Of a DNA stretch of 64,000 nt, positions 1-9,018 are shown piece by piece (the first letter of the stretch is position 1; each line of letters starts with the position of its first letter). The DNA is from SIG455 sp045646385 (GTDB taxonomy: Bacteria > Bacillota > Clostridia > UMGS1810): the NCBI GenBank assembly GCA_045646385.1, contig JAZRKQ010000025.1:8293-72292 (forward strand), written 5' to 3'. The notes under the pieces are model-generated. The model was not told the DNA's origin. It was given only the letters and a program-made list of their open reading frames with translations, and did no database searches. Both the position numbers and the translations under genes were made by a program.

Positions 1-467
1 CCGCCACCGAATGCATCAACAAAGTGGATTGCAGGGGAATCGTTTGGCTTATCAGCCGCCTGAATACCGCCTTCTGCCATCATTGTGTTTGCATCGCCCA
101 TTCTAAGTTTTGTAACAATCATAACATCAGCACCAGATTCATGCGCCTCAATTGCCGCAGATGTACCTGCACCGCCACCGCCTATAATTAAAACATCGGT
201 TTCGTAATCAGGCTTTTCAAGGTCAACTGAGTCTGCAGTTATACGGCTATGTGCTTGTAAAATTTCAGCAAGTTCTGTTGGAACCTTATCGCCCTTATTA
301 GGACCGATTTTTAAAACATCAAATTCGTCCTGTTTATAGTCCGGATGAAAAGCTGCAAGCAAATCTTCCTTCTGCTTTGCAGTCATACGATCCGGTTCCA
401 ATGCAATATTTTTTTCTCTTGCAGCTTCAACTGCTGCAATTGACTTTTGAAATTTTTCCGAATACAT
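1..467 (-). CDS. Fumarate reductase/thiol:fumarate reductase-like flavoprotein subunit (5' part, runs off window)
   Basis: This is the N-terminal 155 codons of an FAD-binding oxidoreductase; the rest lies beyond the left edge. After about 90 residues of leader there is a dinucleotide-binding motif GGGGAG (residues 96-101), and near residue 125 a segment DANTMMAEGG like that of fumarate reductase/succinate dehydrogenase/aspartate oxidase flavoproteins. ATG at 465-467 is preceded by an AGGAGG-type site. It lies 13 bp downstream of the gene for an SdhB/TfrB-like iron-sulfur protein, so it is probably the catalytic subunit reducing fumarate to succinate. No membrane anchor is visible in this part. 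The catalytic residues are outside the window, so the substrate is inferred from the adjacent iron-sulfur subunit and fumarase. Confidence 0.8.
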   Translation of the reverse strand, partial: MYSEKFQKSIAAVEAAREKNIALEPDRMTAKQKEDLLAAFHPDYKQDEFDVLKIGPNKGDKVPTELAEILQAHSRITADSVDLEKPDYETDVLIIGGGGAGTSAAIEAHESGADVMIVTKLRMGDANTMMAEGGIQAADKPNDSPAIHFVDAFGG

Positions 468-480
468 ATTCTTTTCCTCC

Positions 481-1155
481 TTACTTTTCTATTTCGCGGG
501 TATTATAAAGTTCTTTCATCTCTTCGATAGGCTTCTGCATAAGAGCCTCTATAAGATCTTTAAAGTCACCGTTTTCAATTTCTTTAACACGGTCTTCAAG
601 ATGACCGCATCCGGGAGCCAAATATTTCCCGTTAATTCTTCTTGCAAGCATTGCAACCTGAGGGTGCGAAATTCCTGCAGGGCATCTTGAAGAACATACT
701 CCGCACATTACACAATCAAATGATTCCTCTGCGCATTTTTCAAAATCACCGCGCTGAGCATATGCAATATACTGCATAACGTTAAGTCCCTGAGTACAAC
801 TCTTTGTGCAGGCGTTACAACCAATACAAGCATAAATTTCAGGATAAAGTTGCATCATAACAGACTCATTTACAGGAATATTTTCAATATCATAGCCTTC
901 CTTAACAAGTGGAAAGAACGGTAGAGTTGCGATATACATATTGTCCTCTACCTTGATTTGACAGGCGAGGCACGCTTTAAGTTCCTTGTCCCCTTTTATG
1001 CGGTAAATAGTTGCACAGGCACCGCAAAAACCGTTACGACAACCGCAACCGCGAACCAACTGATATCCGGCATACTCCATAGCGGTCATAATTGTTAAAT
1101 TTTCAGGCACTTCATACTTTTTGCCGAAAAGAAATATATTAACTAACTTTTCCAT
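481..1155 (-). CDS. Fumarate reductase iron-sulfur subunit, TfrB/SdhB-like
   Basis: This 224-residue protein has an N-terminal plant-type [2Fe-2S] domain with Cys at about 37, 39, 44, 47, 62 and 65, and two [4Fe-4S] motifs (C110-113-116-120 and C148-151-154-158). This is the architecture of SdhB/FrdB and of the N-terminal part of thiol:fumarate reductase TfrB. Methanogen TfrB carries an additional C-terminal CCG (HdrB-like) domain; here the protein ends after the ferredoxin domain, and a separate HdrB is encoded in the same locus. It probably passes electrons from the Hdr-Flx complex to the flavoprotein encoded 13 bp downstream. It could instead belong to a succinate dehydrogenase-like enzyme, but no cytochrome subunit is present. 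Confidence 0.85.
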   Translation of the reverse strand: MEKLVNIFLFGKKYEVPENLTIMTAMEYAGYQLVRGCGCRNGFCGACATIYRIKGDKELKACLACQIKVEDNMYIATLPFFPLVKEGYDIENIPVNESVMMQLYPEIYACIGCNACTKSCTQGLNVMQYIAYAQRGDFEKCAEESFDCVMCGVCSSRCPAGISHPQVAMLARRINGKYLAPGCGHLEDRVKEIENGDFKDLIEALMQKPIEEMKELYNTREIEK

Positions 1156-1167
1156 ATTACCTCTCCT

Positions 1168-2001
1168 TTAATACTCATCCGGAAGTTCGTCAAGTTCATC
1201 GCATCTAAAGACGGGTCCGTCTTTGCACACATATTTTGCGCCAACATTACATCTTCCGCATTTGCCGACTCCGCACTTCATTCTGAGTTCAAGTGTTGTG
1301 TAAATCTGTGTTTTGTCAAAGCCAAGTTCACAAAGTCCATCCAGAGTATACTTAATCATAATAGGAGGACCGCAAAGGACTGCTGTTTTATTTGTATCAA
1401 ATCCAAGTTCTTTTACATAATTCGGAACAAATCCAACATGGCCGTCCCATCCATCCTGAGGATTATCTATTGTAAGATGAACCTTTACACCTGCATCCTG
1501 TGACCACTCATCAATGATTTCCTTATAATCAAGCAAATCTTCCTTACTTCTTGAACCGTAAACAATATCAATGTCGCCGTAGCGGTCACGGTAATGTCTG
1601 CAATAATTGATAACCGAGCGAAGTGGCGCAAGACCGACACCCCCGGCAATAAACAAAAGGTTTTTGCCTGCAAACACATCATCAACAGGGAACGGTTTTC
1701 CGTATGGGCCTCTGATTGTTATCTGCTGACCAACTTCTGCCTGATGTAGCCAATCAGTTACACATCCGCATTTTTTGATGGAAAATTCCATATACTCTTC
1801 ATTTGTCGGAGAAGATGTTATAGAAAACATTGCTTCGCCAACTCCGGGAACAGAAAGCATAGCACATTGTCCCGGACGATGTTCAAATGCTTTTTTGCCG
1901 TCGGGCAAAACAACCCTGAAGGTTTTAATGTCAGGTGTATCGATACGGACATCGGTTATAACACCTATTTGGGGAATCAAAGTTTCTTCTCTGTTATTCA
2001 C
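1168..2001 (-). CDS. flxA: FlxA-like FAD/NAD(P)-binding reductase subunit
   Basis: This 277-residue protein belongs to the ferredoxin-NADP reductase superfamily, close to AsrB, HydG and the FlxA subunit of Flx-Hdr complexes. It has an FAD-domain motif RGPYGKPF, an NAD-domain glycine loop (IAGGVGLAPL) and a C-terminal cysteine cluster (CGVGKCGRC, then C near the end) typical of the [2Fe-2S]-binding domain of dihydroorotate dehydrogenase B electron-transfer subunits. It should oxidise NAD(P)H, or reduce NAD(P)+, and exchange electrons with FlxB/FlxC. Its start overlaps the end of flxB by 4 bp, indicating translational coupling. AsrB of sulfite reductase is the main alternative, but no AsrC-type siroheme subunit is present. 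Confidence 0.85.
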   Translation of the reverse strand: MNNREETLIPQIGVITDVRIDTPDIKTFRVVLPDGKKAFEHRPGQCAMLSVPGVGEAMFSITSSPTNEEYMEFSIKKCGCVTDWLHQAEVGQQITIRGPYGKPFPVDDVFAGKNLLFIAGGVGLAPLRSVINYCRHYRDRYGDIDIVYGSRSKEDLLDYKEIIDEWSQDAGVKVHLTIDNPQDGWDGHVGFVPNYVKELGFDTNKTAVLCGPPIMIKYTLDGLCELGFDKTQIYTTLELRMKCGVGKCGRCNVGAKYVCKDGPVFRCDELDELPDEY

Positions 2002-3023
2002 GCATCAACCCCTCCAATCTTTTTCATTACTTTAACAATATTCATAGAAATCGGACATTTCGCAAGACATCTTCCACAACCCACACAACTGAAAAGTCCG
2101 TCATTGTTTTCAGGATAGTAAACAAGTTTATGCATAAACCTTTGACGGAAGCGTTCTTTTTGGGTAAGTCTGTTATTTCCGTGCGCCATTTTGGTGAAAT
2201 CGGAATACATACAAGAATCCCAGCATCTGAATCTTATAACGCCTTTACCGGTGTTAAAATCTTTGATGTCATAGCACTGACATGTAGGACATACAAAAGT
2301 ACAGGTTCCGCATCCAAGGCAACTACCGGACAATTCATCCCAAGCAGAATGATTAAAAAATTCATCTGTTTTTCCGCCTCCAAATGCATCTGTTGTGAGT
2401 TCTTTAAGCGGAAGTTTATCCATAATCTTTGAAATCTTTTCCTTCTGCTCATTTACTGCGGTTTCATCACATTCCTCAGTAAAAGACGCAATTTTTTCTA
2501 AAAGTGTTTCTCCCTTTGGTGTGTTAGCCTTAAAGAATAACTCCCCTTCTGTTTTCCAGGTTGTAACATCGCCCTCGGGCTCTTCGGGTGAAATACCGAA
2601 AGTCTTACAAAAACATGTTTCTGCCGGCTTTGTGCAGGCAGTTGACACAATAATACCTTTTTCGCGTCTTGAAGCATAGTAGCTGTCAACGGGCTCTGTT
2701 AAGAAGACTCTGTCTAATATTTCAAAACTTTTTACGTCGCAAGCGCGAACTCCAAATATAACAAAATCTTCTGTTTCGCTTCTTGTGTCAATAACTTCAA
2801 TGTTTTTACCCTCTGTTTTAAATTCCATCAGGTTTTCCATCTGAGGGAAGAAAAAGTCCTTGGGACTTCTTACTGTATTTAAAGCATCGCTCCAGATAAC
2901 GCCGTTTTCCCACTTTTTATAAACGGCACTTCCGTCTTTGTCATCAGTAGGAAGATAGAGTTTTGCGGATTTTGCAATCTCTTCAAATACATAATTTATT
3001 TTGTCAAGAGAACATTTACGCAT
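1998..3023 (-). CDS. flxB: FlxB-like 4Fe-4S dicluster protein
   Basis: This 341-residue soluble protein belongs to the AsrA/HydB-like family. The C-terminal half has two ferredoxin-type motifs (CLGCGTCTFVCPTC and CVGCGRCLAKC), and the N-terminal half has scattered cysteines (ACDVKSF, ACTKPAETCFC). It is the partner of FlxA and should relay electrons from the flavin/NAD module to Hdr. The start chosen is the ATG at 3021-3023, which has AGGAGGG upstream; a longer reading would start inside the upstream gene. It overlaps flxC by 8 bp. Confidence 0.82.
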   Translation of the reverse strand: MRKCSLDKINYVFEEIAKSAKLYLPTDDKDGSAVYKKWENGVIWSDALNTVRSPKDFFFPQMENLMEFKTEGKNIEVIDTRSETEDFVIFGVRACDVKSFEILDRVFLTEPVDSYYASRREKGIIVSTACTKPAETCFCKTFGISPEEPEGDVTTWKTEGELFFKANTPKGETLLEKIASFTEECDETAVNEQKEKISKIMDKLPLKELTTDAFGGGKTDEFFNHSAWDELSGSCLGCGTCTFVCPTCQCYDIKDFNTGKGVIRFRCWDSCMYSDFTKMAHGNNRLTQKERFRQRFMHKLVYYPENNDGLFSCVGCGRCLAKCPISMNIVKVMKKIGGVDA

Positions 3024-4014
3024 CAATATCCCTCCTGTTAAATACTTCACCGGGCTCTAAATCATCGGTGGTGTAGTCTACAAGCGGAGCTCTTGAGCCG
3101 ACTTCTTCTCCTGCCTGATATTCTCCGTAGAATTCGTTAATATCTTTTATGAACTTACGGTTTAAAAGATGAAGTGGAATATTCTGAGGACAAACTCTTG
3201 AACATTCCCCGCAGTCTGTACATCTGCCCGCTACATGATATGCTCTTATAATATGGAACATTTTTTCCTCAAAACTATTGGCAGGTGCTTTATTTTCAAC
3301 ACCCGACGAAGGATTGTCAAACACGCACTTTTCACAAGTACATGCAGGACAAGCATCACGGCAAGCATTACAACGAATACAACGTGAAAGTTCATTCTGC
3401 CAGAAAGCAAATCTTTCGTCCGGAGTCATGGCTTCGATTTTAGCAACCTCATCAAATCTCTGAGATTCAATAACTTCGCCTTCATCTCCCAAAAGTTCAT
3501 CGAAGGCCACATGCTTTTTACTCTTACAATTTACACAACGTTCCAGAAGAACATCCTTAAAAGGAACAGCAATAGGCTTATCTTCATAAATTGTTGTAAT
3601 CACGATATTTTCGCCATCTTCTTTTATTTCACTGATTCCTTCGCCGGTAATTGTCTTTAGTTTTGCAACATCAACCATACCCTCGCAAGGAATACCAACC
3701 GCATAAACCTTTTCACGGTCAAAGCGGTGTTCGGTTAAAAGCTGGTTAAAACTATATGTGTCACAAGGCTTTAAGAAAACAAGTATTTTACCTTCAAATC
3801 TATCTGTTTTTGAAACAAGATATTTAGAAAAATTTACACCGCAAAAATCGTTCCAGACAAAATTTTCTATTAAATCTTCTTCCGTCCTGAACATTTTCGG
3901 GGTTACATCGTAACCAAATTCACCCTTGCTCCATCCAAGGACTGCAGTAACAGTACCGTCAGAAAGCAGAGAAACTGCTTTATCTATTAACTGATTTTGT
4001 GTTATCTTTTGCAT
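3016..4014 (-). CDS. flxC: FlxC-like 4Fe-4S dicluster protein
   Basis: This 332-residue protein resembles flxB in plan: an N-terminal region with a CDTYSFNQLL segment (compare ACDVKSFEIL in FlxB), a CVNCK motif in the middle, and two C-terminal ferredoxin motifs (CIRCNACRDACPACTC and CTDCGECSRVC). The adjacent flxB and flxC therefore look like diverged paralogues. In Flx-Hdr loci this position holds a second iron-sulfur subunit thought to bridge FlxA/B to FlxD-Hdr. It overlaps flxD by 13 bp and flxB by 8 bp. A beta subunit of an F420-reducing type enzyme is possible on domain content, but the neighbours favour FlxC. Confidence 0.75.
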   Translation of the reverse strand: MQKITQNQLIDKAVSLLSDGTVTAVLGWSKGEFGYDVTPKMFRTEEDLIENFVWNDFCGVNFSKYLVSKTDRFEGKILVFLKPCDTYSFNQLLTEHRFDREKVYAVGIPCEGMVDVAKLKTITGEGISEIKEDGENIVITTIYEDKPIAVPFKDVLLERCVNCKSKKHVAFDELLGDEGEVIESQRFDEVAKIEAMTPDERFAFWQNELSRCIRCNACRDACPACTCEKCVFDNPSSGVENKAPANSFEEKMFHIIRAYHVAGRCTDCGECSRVCPQNIPLHLLNRKFIKDINEFYGEYQAGEEVGSRAPLVDYTTDDLEPGEVFNRRDIDA

Positions 4015-4436
4015 CGCAGATCCTCCAATCTCTTATTTTCTCCGAGTGCTGTTACTTTTTCAACAAAATCGTTCATTGTAGCAGCAAATTTTGCACCTTC
4101 TGCCGCAGAAACCCATTCTACACGGGTACGCTCTTTTTCAATGCCCAAAAAGTCAAGCATAGAAAAGAGTGCTGCCATTCTTCTGCGCGTGTAGTAGTTT
4201 CCGGATGTATAGTGGCAGTCACCCGGATGGCAACCGCATATGATAACTCCGTCTGCACCTCTTTGGAATGCACGAAGAACAAACATCGGGTTAACACGGC
4301 AAGAGCAAGGAACTCTTATGATTTTTACATCCGCCGGATAGTTAAGACGGTTATTTCCTGCAAGGTCTGCACCGGCATAAGAACACCAGTTACAGCAAAA
4401 GGCAACAATTAAAGGTTTATGTTCATTTACTTGCAT
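4002..4436 (-). CDS. flxD: MvhD/FlxD-type electron transfer subunit
   Basis: This 144-residue protein belongs to the methyl-viologen-reducing hydrogenase delta-subunit family. It has the family's conserved cysteines (CCNWCSYAGADLAG near the start, then PCSCRVNP and CGCHPGDCHY), which bind a [2Fe-2S] cluster. In methanogens MvhD connects hydrogenase to HdrA; in bacterial Flx loci the equivalent FlxD connects the NAD(P)H module to HdrA. Its reading frame overlaps hdrA by 10 bp and flxC by 13 bp, so the three are almost certainly made together in a fixed ratio. Confidence 0.9.
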   Translation of the reverse strand: MQVNEHKPLIVAFCCNWCSYAGADLAGNNRLNYPADVKIIRVPCSCRVNPMFVLRAFQRGADGVIICGCHPGDCHYTSGNYYTRRRMAALFSMLDFLGIEKERTRVEWVSAAEGAKFAATMNDFVEKVTALGENKRLEDLRCKR

Positions 4437-6421
4437 ATTGCGTCCACCTCCGCCATAATTTGATTACTTGCAAATCCGTTAAGGTCCATCGCACCTGACG
4501 GACATGCTACTGTACAAGCACCGCAGCCCTGACAAACTGCAGGATTAACAATAGCAACTCTTCTGATTTTAGTTGTTCTGTCAGGCATACGGAATTCTTT
4601 ATCTTCATAAGTGATGGCACCGTAAGGACAAACTCTATCACAGGAAGAACAACCGTTGCACATAAGTTCGTTTGAATGAGCCACACATGGGTTGCCTGTT
4701 AATTTATCCTTTGCTAAAAGGCCGATAACCTTTGATGCTGCAGCACCCGCCTGAGAAACTGTTTCAGGAATATCCTTAGGTCCCTGACAAGCCCCTGAAA
4801 GGAATACACCTGCTGTAGGGCTTTCTACAGGACGGAGTTTCGGATGAGCCTCTGTAAAGAAGTCATTTGTGTCCATACTTGCCGTAAGCATAGTTGCAAG
4901 AGGTCTTGCTGACTTATCAGGCTCAATAGCTGCTGCTAAAACTACCAGGTCTGCATCAATATGAAGTTGCTTATTATCAATAAGGTCAGATGCCTGTACC
5001 TTTAGCTTATCGCCCTCAGGAGTAACCTTTCCCACCATACCTTTAACATACTTTACGCCATATTCCTCAACGGCACGACGATAAAATTCATCGAAGTTTT
5101 TACCGGGAGTTCTTACATCTATATAGAATACATAAACTTCTGTATCAGGATATTTATCTCTGACGAGCATTGCGTGCTTAGCGGTGTACATACAGCAAAT
5201 TTTTGAGCAATATTCTTTGCCTTTTTCAGCACAGGAATCACATCTTGAGCCTACACACTGAACGAATACAATTGTTTTAGGTGATTTTCCGTCTGAAGGT
5301 CTTTCAAGGTGACCTGCAGTAGGACCTGCCGCATTTGTGAGACGTTCAAATTCTAACGATGTGATAACATCCTTGGACTGATTGTAGGCAAACTCATCGA
5401 ACTTATCCATACTGATTGGATTAAAGCCAGTTGCTACAACAATCGCACCGTATTTTTCGTTAATATATTCATCTTTTTGTGTATAATCAATAGCGCCTGC
5501 CGCACAAACTTTGGCACAAAGCCCGCATTTGCCGTTTTTAAGCATATTACAAGCGTTCGGATCAATTGTAGCAACCTTTGGAACTGCCTGTGCAAACGGA
5601 ATATATATTGCACTTCGGTTGTCCATTCCGAGATTAAACTCGTTAGGAACTTTCTTCATTGGGCACTTTTCTACACAAGCACCACAACCTGTACATATGT
5701 CTTCCTTTACATATCGTGCATTTTTCTTGATAGTTACATCAAAGTTGCCTACAAAGCCTTTGATTTCTGACACTTCACTGTATGAGAAAATACGGATATT
5801 TTCATTTTGAGCAACATCCACCATCTTTGGTGTTAAAATACAAGCAGCACAGTCAAGTGTCGGGAATGTTTTATCAAGTTGTGCCATTTTCCCGCCGATT
5901 GTAGGTTTTGTTTCAACGATATCAACAGGGAAGCCTGCATCAGCAATATCAAGTGCTGTCTGGATACCTGCAATACCGCCACCTATAACAAGAGCCCTCT
6001 TTGTAACAGGAGATTCTCCCGGTGTAAGCGGAGTATTTAAGTTAACCTTTGCAACAGCCGCCTTACCGAGAATAATAGCCTTCTCTGTTCCTGTTTGCAT
6101 ATCCTTATGAACCCATGAGCACTGTTCTCTTATATTAGCAATTTCAACCATGTATGGATTTAAGCCTGCAGCAGCCGCAGTTTTTCTGAAAGTCGCCTCG
6201 TGCATACGCGGTGAGCAAGAGCAAACAACAATACCTGTAAGGTTATGCTCTTTTACCGCTTCCTTAATCATGTCCTGTCCTGCCTGAGAACACATATACT
6301 GATAATCGGTGGAAAAGACTACACCAGGTTCGTTTTTCAAGGCTTCAGCAACAGTTTTTACATCAACTGTACCTGCGATGTTGCTACCACACCAACATAC
6401 AAAAACTCCAACTCTTTGCAT
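4427..6421 (-). CDS. hdrA: Heterodisulfide reductase subunit A (bifurcating flavoprotein)
   Basis: HdrA is the FAD-containing hub of the complex and the site of flavin-based electron bifurcation in characterised homologues. The 664-residue protein shows the N-terminal CWCGSN cysteine motif, an FAD glycine loop (VIGGGIAGIQTAL, about residue 145), the cluster segment CAACILTPKM, a mid-chain ferredoxin motif (CTGCGACVEKC), and two C-terminal [4Fe-4S] motifs (CNGCSSCDRVC and CQGCGACTVAC). It is full length for the family. ATG at 6421 has AAGGAGG upstream. It lies between hdrC (15-bp gap) and flxD (10-bp overlap). The electron acceptor pair is not readable from the sequence; ferredoxin plus a fumarate-linked or thiol acceptor is inferred. 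Confidence 0.95.
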   Translation of the reverse strand: MQRVGVFVCWCGSNIAGTVDVKTVAEALKNEPGVVFSTDYQYMCSQAGQDMIKEAVKEHNLTGIVVCSCSPRMHEATFRKTAAAAGLNPYMVEIANIREQCSWVHKDMQTGTEKAIILGKAAVAKVNLNTPLTPGESPVTKRALVIGGGIAGIQTALDIADAGFPVDIVETKPTIGGKMAQLDKTFPTLDCAACILTPKMVDVAQNENIRIFSYSEVSEIKGFVGNFDVTIKKNARYVKEDICTGCGACVEKCPMKKVPNEFNLGMDNRSAIYIPFAQAVPKVATIDPNACNMLKNGKCGLCAKVCAAGAIDYTQKDEYINEKYGAIVVATGFNPISMDKFDEFAYNQSKDVITSLEFERLTNAAGPTAGHLERPSDGKSPKTIVFVQCVGSRCDSCAEKGKEYCSKICCMYTAKHAMLVRDKYPDTEVYVFYIDVRTPGKNFDEFYRRAVEEYGVKYVKGMVGKVTPEGDKLKVQASDLIDNKQLHIDADLVVLAAAIEPDKSARPLATMLTASMDTNDFFTEAHPKLRPVESPTAGVFLSGACQGPKDIPETVSQAGAAASKVIGLLAKDKLTGNPCVAHSNELMCNGCSSCDRVCPYGAITYEDKEFRMPDRTTKIRRVAIVNPAVCQGCGACTVACPSGAMDLNGFASNQIMAEVDAICK

Positions 6422-6436
6422 TCTGTCTTCTCCTCC

Positions 6437-6823
6437 TTACTTACTGTATTTTCTAAATGCGCTGACCAAAAGTTGTTGCGGAATATCTTCATCTAAAAGT
6501 GATGGAACATCATTTGCAGTCATTCTGTTTTCACCTTGTTTTCTGATTGCACTAAGACGAACTGCCTCAACCAATTTAGCAGGCTCTACCCCTCTCGGGC
6601 ATCTGTCGATGCAAGCAAAACAAGATAAGCATTTGTATAATGATTCAGATTTTAAAAGCGGCTCTATATCTCCTGATTCAACCATACTTACAAACTGATG
6701 GGGATGATACTCCATCTCATCATAAGCCGGACAAGTAGCAGAGCATTTACCGCATTTCATACATTTTTTAGGATTTACTCCGCTTTGACGGATTAACTCC
6801 TCACGAAGATACTTATTATTCAT
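6437..6823 (-). CDS. hdrC: Heterodisulfide reductase subunit C
   Basis: HdrC is a small ferredoxin-like subunit that carries electrons from HdrA to HdrB. The 128-residue protein has two complete [4Fe-4S] motifs, C21-24-27-31 and C65-68-71-75, each followed by the proline usual for ferredoxins. No membrane segments are present, so this is the soluble HdrABC type and not the HdrDE type. It overlaps the upstream hdrB by 8 bp and is 15 bp from hdrA. Confidence 0.93.
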   Translation of the reverse strand: MNNKYLREELIRQSGVNPKKCMKCGKCSATCPAYDEMEYHPHQFVSMVESGDIEPLLKSESLYKCLSCFACIDRCPRGVEPAKLVEAVRLSAIRKQGENRMTANDVPSLLDEDIPQQLLVSAFRKYSK

Positions 6824-7607
6824 CTGTATCCTCCTTTACTCCAAGTGCTTCTGCTAAAAGTTCCGTGAAATAAACAACCGGAATATCAGCACCGTTTTTC
6901 ACAAGATTATATTTACAAAGAGGACAAGCGGTGATAATCATTTCAGCACCTTGAACTTTTGCATTGGTTACAACAGAATTACTACTCTTTTTTGCAAGTT
7001 CGGGACTTTCAACGCTTACATATCCTCCACAGCACTCGTTACGCTTTGCATACACAACAGGTTCTGCTCCCAGTGCCTTTATGAAATCTTCCATAATTGT
7101 TGGATTTTCAGGGTCGTCCATCTTCATAACACTGTTTGGTCTTAAAAGCAAGCAGCCGTAATATGCAGCAATTTTCTTACCCTTAAGTGGGTTTACAACT
7201 TTTTCTTTCAAAGCATCAAACCCCACCAAATCACGAAGCATTTCCAGGTAATGATAAACCTCTGCTTCACCGAAATATCCGCCATCTTCTTTCATATAAC
7301 GGTTTACTTTATCGGAAAACTCCTTATTATTTTGCATTGCATGATTTGTTTGTTTAATAACATTGTGACAAGCTGAGCATACTGTAACTAAAGGCTGATC
7401 TTTTAAAGAAGCCTCTTTTAAAGCACGAACAGAGGAAAGTTTTGTTGCAACTTCATTTTTCGCTGTAGTGAATACACCGCCGCAGCATTGCCAGTTTTCA
7501 ATTTCTTCAAGAGTAACCCCTAAAGCCTCAGCAGATTTGTATGCATACAAATCAAGGTCTTTTGCCTTATTTTTCAGGGTACATCCCGGAAAATAACTAA
7601 CATTCAT
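6816..7607 (-). CDS. hdrB: Heterodisulfide reductase subunit B
   Basis: HdrB holds the catalytic non-cubane [4Fe-4S] clusters that cleave disulfides in methanogens. The 263-residue protein has two complete CCG domains, with C9-C41-C42-C77-C80 and C152-C192-C193-C228-C231. All ligands of both clusters are therefore present and the subunit should be catalytically competent. Bacteria of this type lack coenzymes M and B, so the natural substrate is unknown; because TfrAB-like subunits are encoded downstream, HdrB may hand electrons to them rather than reduce a disulfide. ATG has GGAGGT upstream, 15 bp downstream of fumC. Confidence 0.94.
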   Translation of the reverse strand: MNVSYFPGCTLKNKAKDLDLYAYKSAEALGVTLEEIENWQCCGGVFTTAKNEVATKLSSVRALKEASLKDQPLVTVCSACHNVIKQTNHAMQNNKEFSDKVNRYMKEDGGYFGEAEVYHYLEMLRDLVGFDALKEKVVNPLKGKKIAAYYGCLLLRPNSVMKMDDPENPTIMEDFIKALGAEPVVYAKRNECCGGYVSVESPELAKKSSNSVVTNAKVQGAEMIITACPLCKYNLVKNGADIPVVYFTELLAEALGVKEDTDE

Positions 7608-7622
7608 TTTTATACCTCCAGA

Positions 7623-8999
7623 TTAAACCATTTCTTCCGGATGGAATACCTCGTCAAACTTTTCAGCAGTTAAAAATCCAAGTTCAACGCAGGCTTCCTT
7701 AAGTGATATATTGTCCTTAAATGCCTTTTTAGCAGTTTTTGCCGCATTTTCATAGCCGATATATGGGTTAAGAGCAGTAACAAGCATTAAAGAATTATGC
7801 AGATTATGATGCATCTTTTCTTTATTTGCCTTGATACCAACTGCACAGTTTTTATTGAAAGAACGGATTGCTTCAGCCATAAGTCTTGCAGACTGAAGGA
7901 AGTTGTATGCGCATACAGGCATAAATACGTTAAGTTCAAAATTACCCTGTGATGCCGCCATACCAACTGCAACATCATTACCCATCACCTGAACTGCAAC
8001 CATTGTTACCGCTTCACACTGTGTAGGGTTTACTTTACCCGGCATGATAGATGAACCAGGCTCATTTTCAGGAATGAATATTTCGCCAAGACCATCTCTA
8101 GGTCCTGATGCAAGCCAACGAACATCATTTGCAATCTTCATCATATCACAAGCAAGTGCCTTAATTGCACCATGTGCAAATACAAACTCATCCTTCGATG
8201 TAAGTGCATGGAATTTGTTTGTTGCAGTAACAAAAGGCTTGCTTGTAATGTTAGAAACCTCTTTTGCAACCTTTTCACCAAAGTCTTTAGGAGCGTTTAA
8301 TCCTGTTCCTACAGCGGTTCCGCCAAGAGCAAGTTCATATAATGGCTCAATAGAACGCTTTATAAGTTCTATATCTTTTTCAAGACTTGAACGCCATCCG
8401 CTTATTTCCTGACTGAATTTAATTGGAGTTGCATCCTGAAGGTGTGTTCTTCCACTCTTTACTATTCCTTCGTTTTCATCCTCAAGTCTTTTGAAGGTAT
8501 CTACAAGTTCCTGAACTGCAGGAATCAACTTATCTTCCAAAACAAGTACAGCAGCAATGTGCATGGCAGTCGGGAATGTATCGTTTGAAGACTGGCTCAT
8601 ATTAACATCATCGTTTGGATGAAGTAATTTCTTGCCTAAAATCTGATTACCTCTGTTTGCGATAACCTCGTTTGTATTCATATTAGACTGTGTACCTGAA
8701 CCTGTTTGCCATACAACAAGAGGGAAATTATCATTTAACTTTCCATCCATAATTTCATCACAAGCCGCTTTAATGGCTTCAATCTTTTCCTTTGTCATTT
8801 TTTCAGGACGCAGTGTATTATTTGTTATAGCTGCTGCTTTTTTAAGTACACCAAATGCGTGTATAATTTCTGCAGGCATTGTTTCAATACCTACACCAAT
8901 TTCAAAATTTTCATGACTTCTTTGTGTCTGGGCAGCCCAAAGCTTGTCAGCAGGGACCTTTACTTCACCCATTGAATCGTGTTCAATACGATAATCCAT
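7623..8999 (-). CDS. fumC: Fumarate hydratase class II
   Basis: This 458-residue enzyme interconverts malate and fumarate in the cytosol. It belongs to the fumarase/aspartase superfamily, shown by the signature GSSIMPGKVNP near residue 318 and the HPNDDVN and GRTHLQDA segments. Length is normal for the oxygen-stable, iron-free class II enzyme. Aspartase is a close relative and cannot be fully excluded, but the adjacent malate dehydrogenase-like gene (19 bp upstream) and the fumarate reductase-like genes downstream favour fumarase in a reductive C4 branch. Confidence 0.92.
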   Translation of the reverse strand: MDYRIEHDSMGEVKVPADKLWAAQTQRSHENFEIGVGIETMPAEIIHAFGVLKKAAAITNNTLRPEKMTKEKIEAIKAACDEIMDGKLNDNFPLVVWQTGSGTQSNMNTNEVIANRGNQILGKKLLHPNDDVNMSQSSNDTFPTAMHIAAVLVLEDKLIPAVQELVDTFKRLEDENEGIVKSGRTHLQDATPIKFSQEISGWRSSLEKDIELIKRSIEPLYELALGGTAVGTGLNAPKDFGEKVAKEVSNITSKPFVTATNKFHALTSKDEFVFAHGAIKALACDMMKIANDVRWLASGPRDGLGEIFIPENEPGSSIMPGKVNPTQCEAVTMVAVQVMGNDVAVGMAASQGNFELNVFMPVCAYNFLQSARLMAEAIRSFNKNCAVGIKANKEKMHHNLHNSLMLVTALNPYIGYENAAKTAKKAFKDNISLKEACVELGFLTAEKFDEVFHPEEMV

Positions 9000-9018
9000 T
9001 TTTTACATTCCTTTCTGT

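Noticed and set aside
1168..4014. Anaerobic sulfite reductase AsrABC
   Set aside because: AsrA/B-like domains are present, but there is no siroheme subunit and the genes overlap flxD-hdrA.
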